64,000 nucleotides of DNA from Streptomyces aquilus (lineage in GTDB: Bacteria > Actinomycetota > Actinomycetes > Streptomycetales > Streptomycetaceae): positions 6,882,001 through 6,946,000 of the forward strand of contig NZ_CP034463.1 of NCBI RefSeq assembly GCF_003955715.1, read 5' to 3'. Both the position numbers and the translations under genes were made by a program. Each line of letters starts with the position of its first letter. Position 1 is the stretch's first letter. The notes under the pieces are model-generated. The model was given only the letters and a program-made list of their open reading frames with translations, was not told the origin of the DNA and did not search any database. Shown here one piece after another: positions 54,898 to 63,483 of this stretch.

Positions 54898-56141
54898 CAG
54901 CGGGGCGCCCACCGGTTCTGCTGACCCTCGTCCACGGCTCCGCCGCCCTCGTCGCCGCCGTCTCCCTCGCCGTCACCTTCTGGAGCGGTCTGGAGGACCG
55001 GGGCGTCGCGGTCGCCTTCGGGGTGCTGATCGCCGTCGGTGAGCTCACCCGGTGGACCGGCGCCCAGGTCAGGGAGGCCGCGCCGCTCGGGGCCGCGGGG
55101 GCGCTGTCGTACGCGCTGCTCGGGGCGGACGCCGGGCGGGCCACGCAGCACGGGGTCGCCCAGGTGGTCGCCGTGGTCGTCGCGGCCGGGCTGCTGGGCA
55201 GCGTGCCGCACATCTGGCGGGGCGGCGGCCGCACGCCGGACCATCTCGCGCGGCGCGTGCTCAGCACCGGCTTCGCCGCCGTCTGCTTCCAACCCCTCTA
55301 CAACCAGGGCGTGTTCACCGCCTGGGGCGGACCGGCGTACGCGCTGCTGCTGCTCGCCCTGCTCGCCCTCACCGCGCTGTGCGACGCCGTGCTCGCCGCG
55401 GCCCTGCGGCACTCCCGCACCCGCTGGCCCTTCGGCCCGCTGCTCCGCGACGAGCTGCGGGCGCTGCTCGGCATCGGCTCCGCGGTCTGCGCGACCGGCG
55501 CCGTCATGGCGCTCGCGGTCGCCGTCGTCGGTCTGTGGGCGCTGCCGGTGTTCTGTGTGCCGCTGCTGCTCACCCAGCTGTCCTTCCGGCGGTACGCCGC
55601 CGTCCGCGCCACCTACCGGCAGACCATCGCCTCCCTCGCCCGCGCCACCGAGATCGCCGGGTACACCCCCGCCGGACACGCCCGCCGCGTCGCCGCCCTC
55701 AGCCGGGCCGTCGGCCGGGACCTGGGGCTGTCCGGGCGCGACCTCACCGTCCTGGAGTACGCCGCCCTGATGCACGACATCGGACAGCTCAGCCTCGTCG
55801 ACCCGGTACCGGCCGGGGCCACCGCCACGCTGCCCGCCGAGGAGCAGCGGCGCATCGCGCTGCTCGGCGGCGCCGTCGTACGGCAGACCGGGGTGGACGG
55901 GGCGGTCGCCGTGGTCGTGGAGCGGCAGGCCGACCCCTACCGGCAGCAGCCGGTCGCCGCCCGGATCGTACGGACGGTGAACGCGTACGAGGAGAAGGCG
56001 CGGGACGCCGGGCCCGGCGGGCCTCTCACCGCACTGGAGGAACTACGGCTGGCGACCGCGGGGGAGCATGCGCCGGACGTGGTGGAGGCGCTGGCCAGGG
56101 TGCTGGCGCGAGACTGTCTGACCCTGCCCCGGGCTGGGTAA
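54894..56141 (+). CDS. Membrane HD-domain protein, degenerate HD-GYP paralogue
   Basis: 415 residues with the same layout as the preceding protein: six or seven membrane helices (residues 8-235) and a C-terminal HD domain with GHARRVAALSRAVG and LMHDIGQLSLVDP. The GYP loop and the following double histidine are missing, so hydrolysis of cyclic di-GMP is doubtful. The ATGA overlap with the active partner suggests a heteromer in which this subunit regulates. The dimer idea is inference. Confidence 0.78.
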   Translation: MTAGRPPVLLTLVHGSAALVAAVSLAVTFWSGLEDRGVAVAFGVLIAVGELTRWTGAQVREAAPLGAAGALSYALLGADAGRATQHGVAQVVAVVVAAGLLGSVPHIWRGGGRTPDHLARRVLSTGFAAVCFQPLYNQGVFTAWGGPAYALLLLALLALTALCDAVLAAALRHSRTRWPFGPLLRDELRALLGIGSAVCATGAVMALAVAVVGLWALPVFCVPLLLTQLSFRRYAAVRATYRQTIASLARATEIAGYTPAGHARRVAALSRAVGRDLGLSGRDLTVLEYAALMHDIGQLSLVDPVPAGATATLPAEEQRRIALLGGAVVRQTGVDGAVAVVVERQADPYRQQPVAARIVRTVNAYEEKARDAGPGGPLTALEELRLATAGEHAPDVVEALARVLARDCLTLPRAG

Positions 56142-56246
56142 CCCATGGGTAATGAGCGCCCTTCCAGCCGCACGTGGTTGGATGCGAAGGAGAGGGATTC
56201 CGGGGGCAGTGGCGAGGTCACTGAGGGCAACTGGCAGGCGGGAATC

Positions 56247-57227
56247 GTGAGGATCTTCGGCAAAGGACGGCACCGGCCCTCCGCCTCCTGGCGGCAGGCC
56301 ACCGACCGCGCGTTCACGCTGATCGGCGACGGTCGGTACGAGGACGCGGGCGCGCTGCTGACGCGCGCCGCCGACCTGGAACCGTGGCTGTCCGAGTCCT
56401 GGTTCAACCTCGCCCTGCTGCACAAGTTCCGGCACGACTGGGAGCAGGCGCGGGCGGCGGGGCTGCGTGCCGTCGCCCTCCTCGACCGCGAGGCGGGCGC
56501 ACCCGACTGGTGGAACGTCGGCATCGCGGCGACCGCGCTGCAGGACTGGCCGCTGGCGCGGCGGGCCTGGCAGGCGTACGGGCTGCGGGTGCCGGGCGGG
56601 GCGGCCGACTCCGGTGAGCCGGTCGGCATGGACCTCGGCAGTGCGGCCGTACGGCTGTCGCCGGAGGGTGAGGCGGAAGTGGTCTGGGGCCGCCGTCTCG
56701 ACCCCGCGCGCGTCGAGGTGCTGTCGATCCCGCTGCCGTCGTCCGGACGGCGCTGGGGTGAGGTCGTGCTGCACGACGGGGTGCCGCACGGGGAGCGGAC
56801 CACTGCCGCCGGACACTCCTATCCCGTCTTCGACGAGATCGAGCTGTGGGCGCCTTCGCCGGTGCCGACCTGGGTGGTGCTGCTGGAGGCGGCCACCGAG
56901 GCGGACCGGGACGCGCTGGAGCAGCTGGCGGCCGACGCCGGGTTCGCGGCGGAGGACTGGTCGTCCTCGGTGCGGCTGCTGTGCCGGATGTGCTCGGAGT
57001 CCCGGATGCCGTCCGACGAGGGCGACGGCGAGCACCTCGACCCGCACGACCACAGTGAGCCGGGGCATCCCGGGCCGCTGGGGCATCGGACGGACGGGCA
57101 GCTGTGGGTGCCGGAGCGCGAGTGCGGCGTCGCGGCGCCGGCGTCGCTGGTTCGGGGGTTGTTGGACGGGTGGGTTGCCGACAGCCCTGACTCTCGTGAC
57201 TGGCGGGATTTGGAAGAGGTCTGCTAG
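56247..57227 (+). CDS. TPR-like hypothetical protein
   Basis: 326 residues from the GTG at 56247, which follows GGCGGGA; an in-frame ATG at 56145, 3 nt after the previous gene, would add 34 residues. The first 110 residues form two or three helical TPR-like repeats (FTLIGDGRYEDAGALLTRAADLEP, WFNLALLHKFRHDWEQA). The rest is a beta-rich domain with FDEIELWAPSPVPTWVVLLEA and a cysteine/histidine-containing part (CRMCSES...LDPHDHSEPGHP) that could bind metal. The protein is common in Streptomyces and has no known function. Confidence 0.65.
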   Translation: MRIFGKGRHRPSASWRQATDRAFTLIGDGRYEDAGALLTRAADLEPWLSESWFNLALLHKFRHDWEQARAAGLRAVALLDREAGAPDWWNVGIAATALQDWPLARRAWQAYGLRVPGGAADSGEPVGMDLGSAAVRLSPEGEAEVVWGRRLDPARVEVLSIPLPSSGRRWGEVVLHDGVPHGERTTAAGHSYPVFDEIELWAPSPVPTWVVLLEAATEADRDALEQLAADAGFAAEDWSSSVRLLCRMCSESRMPSDEGDGEHLDPHDHSEPGHPGPLGHRTDGQLWVPERECGVAAPASLVRGLLDGWVADSPDSRDWRDLEEVC

Positions 57228-57229
57228 GT

Positions 57230-57297
57230 CGTTTTTCGGCTGCGGGCTCGTTGTGGCTGGTCGCGCAGTTCCCCGCGCCCCTGTGGGGCGCGCCCCC
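57230..57297. repeat. Streptomyces interspersed GC-rich repeat
   Basis: TTTTTCGGCTGCGGGCTCG, then TTGTGGCTGGTCGCGCAG, TTCCCCGCGCCCCT and GGGGCGCGCC match a family of short intergenic elements remembered as very abundant in Streptomyces. It ends in a hairpin (57274-57281 with 57285-57292). It lies between the TPR-like gene and def. Confidence 0.7.
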
Positions 57298-57353
57298 CTT
57301 ACCCTGTATCAGCATCTACCCCCTGTTTTGGTTTGAGGAAGGCATCGTCGGTC

Positions 57354-58004
57354 ATGGCGCAGCAGGACACCGATCAGCAGCACGCGGGCGTGCTTCCCGT
57401 GGACGACGAGGGTTTCGTCATCGACACCCAGGACGCCGAGGAGCGCGAGAACGGCTGGCGTGAGCGCGGCACCTCGCGGCCCATCACCGTCGTCGGAAAC
57501 CCCGTCCTGCACAAGGAGTGCAAGGACGTCACCGAGTTCGGTGCCGAGCTGGACCAGCTGGTCGCGGACATGTTCGCCTCGCAGCGCACCGCCGAGGGCG
57601 TGGGCCTGGCCGCCAACCAGATCGGCGTCGATCTGAAGGTCTTCGTCTACGACTGCATGGACGACGAGGGCACCCGGCACGTCGGTGTCGTCTGCAACCC
57701 CAAGCTCGTCGACCTGCCCGCCGAGAAGCGCCGCCTGGACGACAGCAACGAGGGCTGCCTGTCGGTGCCGACCGCGTACGCGCCGCTCGCGCGCCCCGAC
57801 TACGCCGAGGTGACCGGGCAGGACGAGAAGGGCAACCCGATCAAGGTGCGCGGCACCGGGTACTTCGCTCGGTGTTTGCAGCACGAGACCGATCACCTGT
57901 ACGGGTACCTCTACATCGACCGGCTCTCGAAGCGCGAACGCAAGGACGCGCTGCGGCAGATGGCCGAGAACGAGCCCCGCTACCCCGTGGTCGCCAACGA
58001 CTGA
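57354..58004 (+). CDS. def: Peptide deformylase
   Basis: 216 residues. Three metal-site motifs are intact: [17 protein letters not shown] and QHETDHLYG. The enzyme removes the formyl group from new proteins. The N-terminus is about 35 residues longer than in enterobacteria and acidic, which is usual in Streptomyces paralogues. Streptomyces carry several def genes, so this may not be the main one. The ATG at 57354 follows GAGGAAGG at a longish distance. A 16-bp-stem terminator follows. Confidence 0.92.
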   Translation: MAQQDTDQQHAGVLPVDDEGFVIDTQDAEERENGWRERGTSRPITVVGNPVLHKECKDVTEFGAELDQLVADMFASQRTAEGVGLAANQIGVDLKVFVYDCMDDEGTRHVGVVCNPKLVDLPAEKRRLDDSNEGCLSVPTAYAPLARPDYAEVTGQDEKGNPIKVRGTGYFARCLQHETDHLYGYLYIDRLSKRERKDALRQMAENEPRYPVVAND

Positions 58005-58037
58005 GAGTGACTGGGGCCCCACAAGTCCCGTACGTAC

Positions 58038-58073
58038 GGCGCCTGTTCAGGAACCTCTTCCTGAACAGGCGCC
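58038..58073 (+). terminator. Terminator after def
   Basis: A perfect 16-bp stem (58038-58053 with 58058-58073) with a CCTC loop. No U-tract. Confidence 0.8.
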
Positions 58074-58179
58074 GTTCGTCTGTCCGTCGCACGTTCGATC
58101 GCTTGTGCTCTCTTACTGATCCAGAACCAGTCACACAAGGGGAGATTCTCGGCACTGTGGGGTAGTGAATGGTGCAAAT

Positions 58180-58194
58180 CCGTTCCCAGAACGG
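58180..58194. promoter_or_regulatory. Operator-like palindrome upstream of the terpene synthase gene
   Basis: CCGTTCCCAGAACGG is an inverted repeat around three bases, about 100 nt before the start. Further on, a 10-bp hairpin (58236-58245 with 58259-58268) lies in the presumed leader. Confidence 0.45.
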
Positions 58195-58294
58195 TCAGTT
58201 GTGGTGCTGAATGGGAAGTGCGGGGATACGCAACGGCGCACGCCCGGTACAGCGGGAGGGGCGTGCGCAACTGGCGGCTGAGAGGGGTTAGTTC

Positions 58295-59380
58295 GTGCAT
58301 GCTTTCTCACACGGCACCACATCGACACCGACAGCGGTCGCGGTCCCACCGTCGCTCTCTCTCCCGGTGATCGAGGCGGCGTTTCCCCGGCAACTCCACC
58401 CGTATTGGCCCCAGCTCCAGGAGAAGACACGCACCTGGCTGCTGGAAAAGCGGCTCATGCCGGCGGACAAGGTGGAGGAATATGCCGACGGTCTTTGCTA
58501 CACGGACCTCATGGCGGGCTACTACCTCGGCGCCCCCGACGAGGTCCTCCAGGCGATAGCGGACTACAGTGCGTGGTTCTTCGTCTGGGACGACCGGCAC
58601 GACCGCGACATCGTCCACGGCCGGACCGAGGCCTGGCGGCAGCTCAGGTTCCGGCTGCACGCGGCTCTCGACTCCCCGAGGGACCATCTGCACCACGAAG
58701 ATCCGCTGGTCGCCGGGTTCGCGGACAGTATGGTGCGGCTCTACTCGTTCCTGCCGCGGACGTGGAACGCCCGGTTCGCCCGGCACTTCCACACGGTGAT
58801 CGAGGCGTACGACCGCGAATTCCGCAACCGCACCGAAGGCGTCGTGCCGACCGTCGAGGAATATCTCGCTCTGCGCCGCCTCACCTTCGCGCACTGGATC
58901 TGGACGGATCTCCTGGAACCGAGCGCCGGCCGGGAACTCCCGGACCGGGTGCGGAAAAACCCGGCCTATCGGCGGGCGGCACTGCTGAGCCAGGAATTCG
59001 CCGCCTGGTACAACGACCTCTGCTCACTTCCCAAGGAAATAGCGGGCGACGAGGTCCACAATCTCGGGATAAGCCTCATCAAACACGAGGGGCTGAGCCT
59101 CGAACAGGCGGTCCGGGAAGTAAGGCGACGCGTCGAGGAATGCATCAACGATTTCCTCGTCGCCGAGAACGACGCCTTGCGGTTCGCGGACTCGCTCGCC
59201 GACGGAACGGTCCACGGAAAAGAGCTGAGCCACACCGTGCGGGCCTGCGTCGGCAATATGCGCAACTGGTTCAGCACCGTCTACTGGTTCCACCACGAGT
59301 CCGGCCGGTACACGGTCGACAGCTGGGACGACCGGTCCACGCCCCCGTACGTCAACAACGAAGCGGCAGGTGAGCAATGA
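58295..59380 (+). CDS. epi-Isozizaene synthase (class I sesquiterpene cyclase)
   Basis: 361 residues, the same length as the S. coelicolor enzyme and very similar to it in remembered sequence. The aspartate-rich motif is DDRHD ([11 protein letters not shown], about residues 99-103) and the NSE motif is NDLCSLPKE (about 240-248); aromatic residues lining the pocket (FFVW, WYND, WFHHES) are retained. It cyclises farnesyl diphosphate to epi-isozizaene, precursor of the antibiotic albaflavenone. The GTG start follows AGAGGGG. An ATGA overlap couples it to the P450 gene. The 290-nt upstream gap holds the def terminator, a palindrome and a leader hairpin. Confidence 0.93.
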   Translation: MHAFSHGTTSTPTAVAVPPSLSLPVIEAAFPRQLHPYWPQLQEKTRTWLLEKRLMPADKVEEYADGLCYTDLMAGYYLGAPDEVLQAIADYSAWFFVWDDRHDRDIVHGRTEAWRQLRFRLHAALDSPRDHLHHEDPLVAGFADSMVRLYSFLPRTWNARFARHFHTVIEAYDREFRNRTEGVVPTVEEYLALRRLTFAHWIWTDLLEPSAGRELPDRVRKNPAYRRAALLSQEFAAWYNDLCSLPKEIAGDEVHNLGISLIKHEGLSLEQAVREVRRRVEECINDFLVAENDALRFADSLADGTVHGKELSHTVRACVGNMRNWFSTVYWFHHESGRYTVDSWDDRSTPPYVNNEAAGEQ

Positions 59381-60753
59381 CCGTCGAGTCCGTACGGCCC
59401 GAAGCACCGGTGACCCCGGAGTCCGGGCTGCGTGAAGCACCCCTCGCGGGCGGTGGCGTCCCGCTCCTGGGACACGGCCTGAAGCTGCTGCGCGACCCGC
59501 TGGCCTTCATGTCCCAGCTGCGCGACCACGGCGACGTCGTACGCCTCAAGCTGGGTCCCAAGGAGGTGTACGCGCCCACCACCCCGGACCTCACCGGAGC
59601 CCTCGCGCTCAACCCCGACTTCGTCATCGCCGGGCCGCTGTGGGAGTCCCTGGAGGCCCTGCTCGGCAAGGAGGGCGTGGCCACCGCCAACGGCCCGCGG
59701 CACCGGCGTCAGCGGCGCACCATCCAGCCCGCCTTCCGGCTCGACGCGATCCCCGGGTACGGGCCGATCATGGAGGAGGAGGCGCACGCGCTCACCGAGC
59801 GCTGGCAGCCCGGCGAGACCATCGACTGCACCACCGAGTCCTTCCGGGTCGCCGTCCGCATCGCCGCCCGCTGTCTGCTGCGCGGCGACTTCATGGACGA
59901 ACGCGCGGAGCGGCTCTGCGTCGCCCTCGCCACCGTCTTCCGCGGGATGTACCGGCGGATGGTCGTCCCTCTCGGGCCGCTCTACAACCTGCCGCTGCCG
60001 CCCAACCGGAAATTCAACGCGGCGCTGGCCGATTTGCATCTCCTCGTCGACGAGATCATCGCCGAGCGCCGCGCATCTGGTCAAAAGCCGGACGATTTGC
60101 TGACGGCATTGCTGGAGGCGAAGGACGACAATGGCGACCCCATCGGGGAACAGGAGATCCACGACCAGGTCGTCGCCATAGTCACCCCGGGCAGCGAAAC
60201 GGTGGCGTCCACGATCATGTGGCTGCTCCAAGTCCTCGCGGAACATCCGGAACACGCGGACAGGGTGCGCGACGAGGTCGAATCCGTAACCGGCGGCCGT
60301 CCTGTCGCATTCGACGACGTTCGCTCGTTGCGGCACACCAACAATGTCGTCGTCGAGGCGATGCGTTTGCGTCCCGCGGTGTGGATATTGACGCGCCGCG
60401 CGGTCACCGACACGGAACTCGGTGGCTACCGCATTCCGGCCGGTGCGGACATCGTCTACAGCCCGTACGCGGTGCAGCGCGATCCGAAGTCGTACAAGGG
60501 CAGCCTGGAGTTCGACCCCGACCGCTGGCTTCCGGAACGGGTCAAGGAGGTGCCGAAATACGCCATGAGCCCGTTCAGCGTCGGCAACCGCAAGTGCCCG
60601 AGCGACCACTTCTCGATGGCGCAGCTGTCGCTGATCACGGCGGCGCTCGCGACGAAGTACCGCTTCGAGCAGGTGGCGGGGTCGGACGACGGGACCCGGG
60701 TGGGCATCACGCTCCGCCCGCACAAGCTGCTGCTGCGGCCGGTCCCGAGGTGA
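59377..60753 (+). CDS. Cytochrome P450 of the CYP170A type (albaflavenone synthase)
   Basis: 458 residues. The I-helix has [10 protein letters not shown], the ExxR motif is EAMR (residues 327-330), and the haem cysteine is C407 in [13 protein letters not shown]. The usual Gly two residues after the cysteine is Asp here, as far as remembered also in CYP170A1. CYP170A1 oxidises epi-isozizaene twice to albaflavenone and additionally acts as a farnesene synthase through a second site; the corresponding DDNGD (250-254) and DTE (345-347) motifs are present here. It ends on the base next to the convergent regulator gene, with no gap. Confidence 0.92.
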   Translation: MTVESVRPEAPVTPESGLREAPLAGGGVPLLGHGLKLLRDPLAFMSQLRDHGDVVRLKLGPKEVYAPTTPDLTGALALNPDFVIAGPLWESLEALLGKEGVATANGPRHRRQRRTIQPAFRLDAIPGYGPIMEEEAHALTERWQPGETIDCTTESFRVAVRIAARCLLRGDFMDERAERLCVALATVFRGMYRRMVVPLGPLYNLPLPPNRKFNAALADLHLLVDEIIAERRASGQKPDDLLTALLEAKDDNGDPIGEQEIHDQVVAIVTPGSETVASTIMWLLQVLAEHPEHADRVRDEVESVTGGRPVAFDDVRSLRHTNNVVVEAMRLRPAVWILTRRAVTDTELGGYRIPAGADIVYSPYAVQRDPKSYKGSLEFDPDRWLPERVKEVPKYAMSPFSVGNRKCPSDHFSMAQLSLITAALATKYRFEQVAGSDDGTRVGITLRPHKLLLRPVPR

Positions 60754-61722
60754 TCAGGCGGCTGCTTCCGGGCCCCTGAACGTCCGCCGATAGGCGTTCG
60801 GGGTGGTCCCCAGCGCCCGGACGAACTGATGGCGCAGTGCGGCCGCGGTGCCGAACCCCGTTCGGCCCGCGACCGCGTCCACCGTCTCGTCCGTCCCTTC
60901 CAGCAACCGCTGGGCGAGCAGCACGCGTTGCCGCAGGACCCAGCGGTAGGGCGTGGTCCCGGTCTCCTGCTGGAAGCGGCGGGCGAAGGTGCGCGGCGAC
61001 ATGTGCGCGCGCTCGGCGAGCTGCTCGACGGCGACCTCCTCGTCGAGATGCCGCTCCATCCAGACGAGGACCTCGCCGACGGTGTCGCAGGAGTTCTTCG
61101 GCACCGGCCGCTCGATGTACTGCGCCTGTCCGCCGTCCCGGTGCGGCGGTACGACCATCCGGCGGGCGATCTTGTTGGCGACCTCGGTGCCCTGCTCCTT
61201 CCGCACGATGTGCAGACAGGCGTCGATGCCGGCGGCGGTGCCGGCGGAGGTGATCACGGGGTCCTCGTCGACGTAGAGCACGTCGGGCTCGATGACCGCC
61301 CGGGGGCAGCGCAGGGCGAGTTCGCGGGCCTGCTTCCAGTGCACGCTGCACCGCCGCCCGTCGAGCAGCCCGGTGGCCCCGAGCACGAAGACGCCGGAAC
61401 AGACGCTGAGGACGCGGGCGCCACGGTCGGCGGCCCGGCGCAGGGCGTCGAGCAGCTCGGGCGGATAGTCCCGTACGACGTAGTCCGCCCCCGCCGGTAC
61501 GGCGATGAGGTCGGCCTCCTCCAGTCGCTCCAGGCCGTAGGGCGTGGAGACGCTGAGTCCGCCGACATGGGTGCCCAGCGTCGGCCCCTCGGCCGAGGCG
61601 ACGGCGAAGTCGTACGTCGGGAGCCCCTCGTCACTGCGATCGATACCGAACACCTCGCAGACGACCCCGAGTTCGAAGGGGTGCACTCCGTCGAGCAGGA
61701 CGGCGGCCACGTTCTTCAGCAT
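60754..61722 (-). CDS. GlxA-type AraC-family regulator (DJ-1/GATase-like domain plus AraC HTH)
   Basis: 322 residues. Residues 1-170 are a DJ-1/PfpI-like domain with VAAVLLDGVHPFELG and SVCSGVFVLGATGLLDG, where the cysteine sits at the nucleophile elbow. Residues about 215-320 are an AraC DNA-binding domain (VEQLAERAHMSPRTFARRFQ, VAGRTGFGTAAALRHQFVRALG). The domain order is that of AdpA. Its place near nrdAB suggests it may be the AraC-type NrdS described for S. coelicolor, though two small genes intervene. ATG at 61722 follows GGAAA. A striking repeat array lies just upstream, a probable autoregulatory site. Confidence 0.83.
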   Translation of the reverse strand: MLKNVAAVLLDGVHPFELGVVCEVFGIDRSDEGLPTYDFAVASAEGPTLGTHVGGLSVSTPYGLERLEEADLIAVPAGADYVVRDYPPELLDALRRAADRGARVLSVCSGVFVLGATGLLDGRRCSVHWKQARELALRCPRAVIEPDVLYVDEDPVITSAGTAAGIDACLHIVRKEQGTEVANKIARRMVVPPHRDGGQAQYIERPVPKNSCDTVGEVLVWMERHLDEEVAVEQLAERAHMSPRTFARRFQQETGTTPYRWVLRQRVLLAQRLLEGTDETVDAVAGRTGFGTAAALRHQFVRALGTTPNAYRRTFRGPEAAA

Positions 61723-61741
61723 GTTTCCAGTGTGCCTCGGA

Positions 61742-61780
61742 AGTGGCAGTAAATCGAGGGTGTGCGGCAGTACTGCCACT
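61742..61780. promoter_or_regulatory. Operator array with GGCAGTA repeats between the AraC gene and a divergent small gene
   Basis: AGTGGCAGTA (61742-61751) and its exact inverse TACTGCCACT (61771-61780) flank the perfect palindrome GGCAGTACTGCC (61766-61777). GGCAGTA thus occurs three times within 36 bp, at 20-nt and shorter spacing, 20 nt upstream of the regulator gene. Confidence 0.65.
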
Positions 61781-61814
61781 GTTGGTAAGGAGTGTTCAGC
61801 GCGAGAGTGGTGTC

Positions 61815-62030
61815 ATGACTACCGCACAGACACAGGGACTGATCGGAATGCTGTTCGTTCTCGGACTCCTCGTCCTGCTGGTCGCCCCCGCGGTGATCGG
61901 CGTCGTCCGCGACCTGCGCATCGACCGCGAGCTCAGGGAGGCCGAACAGGGCCGCCGTCCGAAGGGCGCCGCCCCGCAGGCCGAGCCGCGGCGCCGCTAC
62001 TTCACCACCACGGTGACCCACCACTCCTGA
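61815..62030 (+). CDS. Small single-span membrane protein
   Basis: 71 residues. One hydrophobic helix (LIGMLFVLGLLVLLVAPAVIGVV, residues about 9-31, given here in outline) is followed by a basic, Arg-rich cytoplasmic tail. The gene is divergent from the AraC-type regulator and shares the operator-like region, so it is a likely target. Its 3' end overlaps the convergent lipoprotein gene by 34 nt. Ribosome site weak; TAAGGAG lies 24 nt upstream. Confidence 0.65.
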   Translation: MTTAQTQGLIGMLFVLGLLVLLVAPAVIGVVRDLRIDRELREAEQGRRPKGAAPQAEPRRRYFTTTVTHHS

Positions 62031-62410
62031 ATCCCCTGGCAGGCGACCCGGCCGGAGTCGGTGGCGCACAGCGGGCGGGACGAACTGAGCCGGACGTGGC
62101 CCTTGGACTCCGCGCGGAACGCGGCGTTCGCGTCCCCGGGCAGCAGGACGAAGCCACTGTTGACGGCTGCCAGCCCACTTCCGTCGGCCTTCACGGGCCG
62201 CCACGGGCGGCTCTTCGTCCCGTCCAGCCCGACCCGGACGGTCCCGCCCACCGCCAGGCACACCGTGCGTCCGCTGTCCGAGGCGTGGAGCTCCGGCACG
62301 GACGCGCAGCCGGAGGGCGACACCGTAGCCCCGCTGTCGCCGCCGGACTCGGTGCCGCACCCGGCCAGCAGCAGGGCCGCGACGGCGAAGCTCGTGGTAC
62401 TACGACGCAT
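61997..62410 (-). CDS. Small secreted lipoprotein
   Basis: 137 residues. A lipoprotein signal (MRRSTTSFAVAALLLAGC, lipobox LLAGC) precedes a short beta-rich domain with four further cysteines (GCASV, RTVCLAV, PLCATD, RVACQG), probably two disulfides. No family was recognised. It follows nrdB by 59 nt on the same strand. Its ribosome site (GAGGAGGG) is completely buried in a 17-bp hairpin that could also terminate nrdAB transcription. Confidence 0.7.
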   Translation of the reverse strand: MRRSTTSFAVAALLLAGCGTESGGDSGATVSPSGCASVPELHASDSGRTVCLAVGGTVRVGLDGTKSRPWRPVKADGSGLAAVNSGFVLLPGDANAAFRAESKGHVRLSSSRPLCATDSGRVACQGIQEWWVTVVVK

Positions 62411-62413
62411 GAC

Positions 62414-62459
62414 GGATCCCTCCTCGCCTCTCTGACGTGCCGGAGGCGAGAAGGGATCC
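62414..62459 (-). promoter_or_regulatory. Long hairpin between nrdB and the lipoprotein gene
   Basis: Arms 62443-62459 and 62414-62430 pair over 17 bp with a single G:U pair and a 12-nt loop. On the mRNA the second arm contains the ribosome site of the lipoprotein gene 3 nt before its ATG. It may be a terminator, a translational lock, or both. Confidence 0.65.
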
Positions 62460-62469
62460 ATGGTGGGGG

Positions 62470-63483
62470 CTAGAAGTCCTCGTCCAGGTCGACCGTGCCC
62501 TCCACGGCGACCTGGTACGCGGACGGGCGACGCTCGAAGAAGTTCGTCAGTTCCTGGACGCCCTGGAGCTCCATGAAGGAGAACGGGTTCTCCGAGCCGT
62601 ACACCGGGGCGAAGCCCAGGCGGGTGAGGCGCTGGTCGGCGACGCACTCCAGGTACTGGCGCATCGAATCGGTGTTCATGCCCGGCAGACCGTCACCGCA
62701 CAGGTCGCGGCCGAACTGAAGCTCCGCCTCGACCGCCTCCCGCATCATGTCCGTGACCTGCTGCTGGAGCCGGTCGTCGAAGAGCCCCGGCTCCTCCTTG
62801 CGGACGGTGTCGACCACGTCGAACGCGAAGCTCATGTGCATGGTCTCGTCGCGGAACACCCAGTTGGTGCCGGTGGCGAGACCGTGCAGCAGACCCCGGC
62901 TGCGGAACCAGTAGACGTACGCGAAGGCACCGTAGAAGAACAGGCCCTCGATGCACGCGGCGAAGCAGATCAGGTTGAGCAGGAAGCGGCGGCGGTCGGC
63001 CTGCGACTCCAGGCGGTCCAGCTTCTCGACCTCGTTGATCCACTTGAAGCAGAACTCGGCCTTCTCGCGGATGGACGGGATGTTCTCCACCGCCGCGAAC
63101 GCCGCCGTCCGGTCCTCCGGGTCGGGGAGGTAGGTGTCGAGGAGCGTCAGATAGAACTGGACGTGCACCGCTTCCTCGAAGAGCTGCCTGGAGAGATACA
63201 GGCGCGCCTCGGGGGAGTTGATGTGCTTGTACAGCGTCAGCACCAGGTTGTTCGCCACGATCGAGTCACCCGTCGCGAAGAACGCGACCAGCCGGCCGAT
63301 CAGGTGCTGCTCCTCCGGCGTCAGCTTCGCCAGGTCGGCGACGTCCGAGTGGAGGTCGACCTCCTCGACGGTCCAGGTGTTCTTGATGGCGTCCCGGTAG
63401 CGCTCGTAGAAGTCCGGGTAGCGCATGGGGCGGAGGGTCAGCTCGAAGCCCGGGTCGAGAAGGTTCTTGGCTTCGCTGGTCAT
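62470..63483 (-). CDS. nrdB: Class Ia ribonucleotide reductase small (beta) subunit NrdB
   Basis: 337 residues. Di-iron ligands occur in GDSIVANNL, EEAVHVQFY, CIEGLFFYG and RDETMHMSF; the radical tyrosine is probably in the YLTLLDTYLPD stretch. The acidic C-terminus VDLDEDF is the tail that docks on NrdA. It makes the tyrosyl radical for reduction of ribonucleotides under aerobic conditions. The start overlaps the nrdA stop by one base (TAATG). Confidence 0.93.
   Translation of the reverse strand: MTSEAKNLLDPGFELTLRPMRYPDFYERYRDAIKNTWTVEEVDLHSDVADLAKLTPEEQHLIGRLVAFFATGDSIVANNLVLTLYKHINSPEARLYLSRQLFEEAVHVQFYLTLLDTYLPDPEDRTAAFAAVENIPSIREKAEFCFKWINEVEKLDRLESQADRRRFLLNLICFAACIEGLFFYGAFAYVYWFRSRGLLHGLATGTNWVFRDETMHMSFAFDVVDTVRKEEPGLFDDRLQQQVTDMMREAVEAELQFGRDLCGDGLPGMNTDSMRQYLECVADQRLTRLGFAPVYGSENPFSFMELQGVQELTNFFERRPSAYQVAVEGTVDLDEDF

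Noticed and set aside
54894..56141. Second HD protein considered a pseudogene
   Set aside because: Frame is intact over 415 codons with a coupled start; only the GYP loop is lost, which fits a regulatory role.
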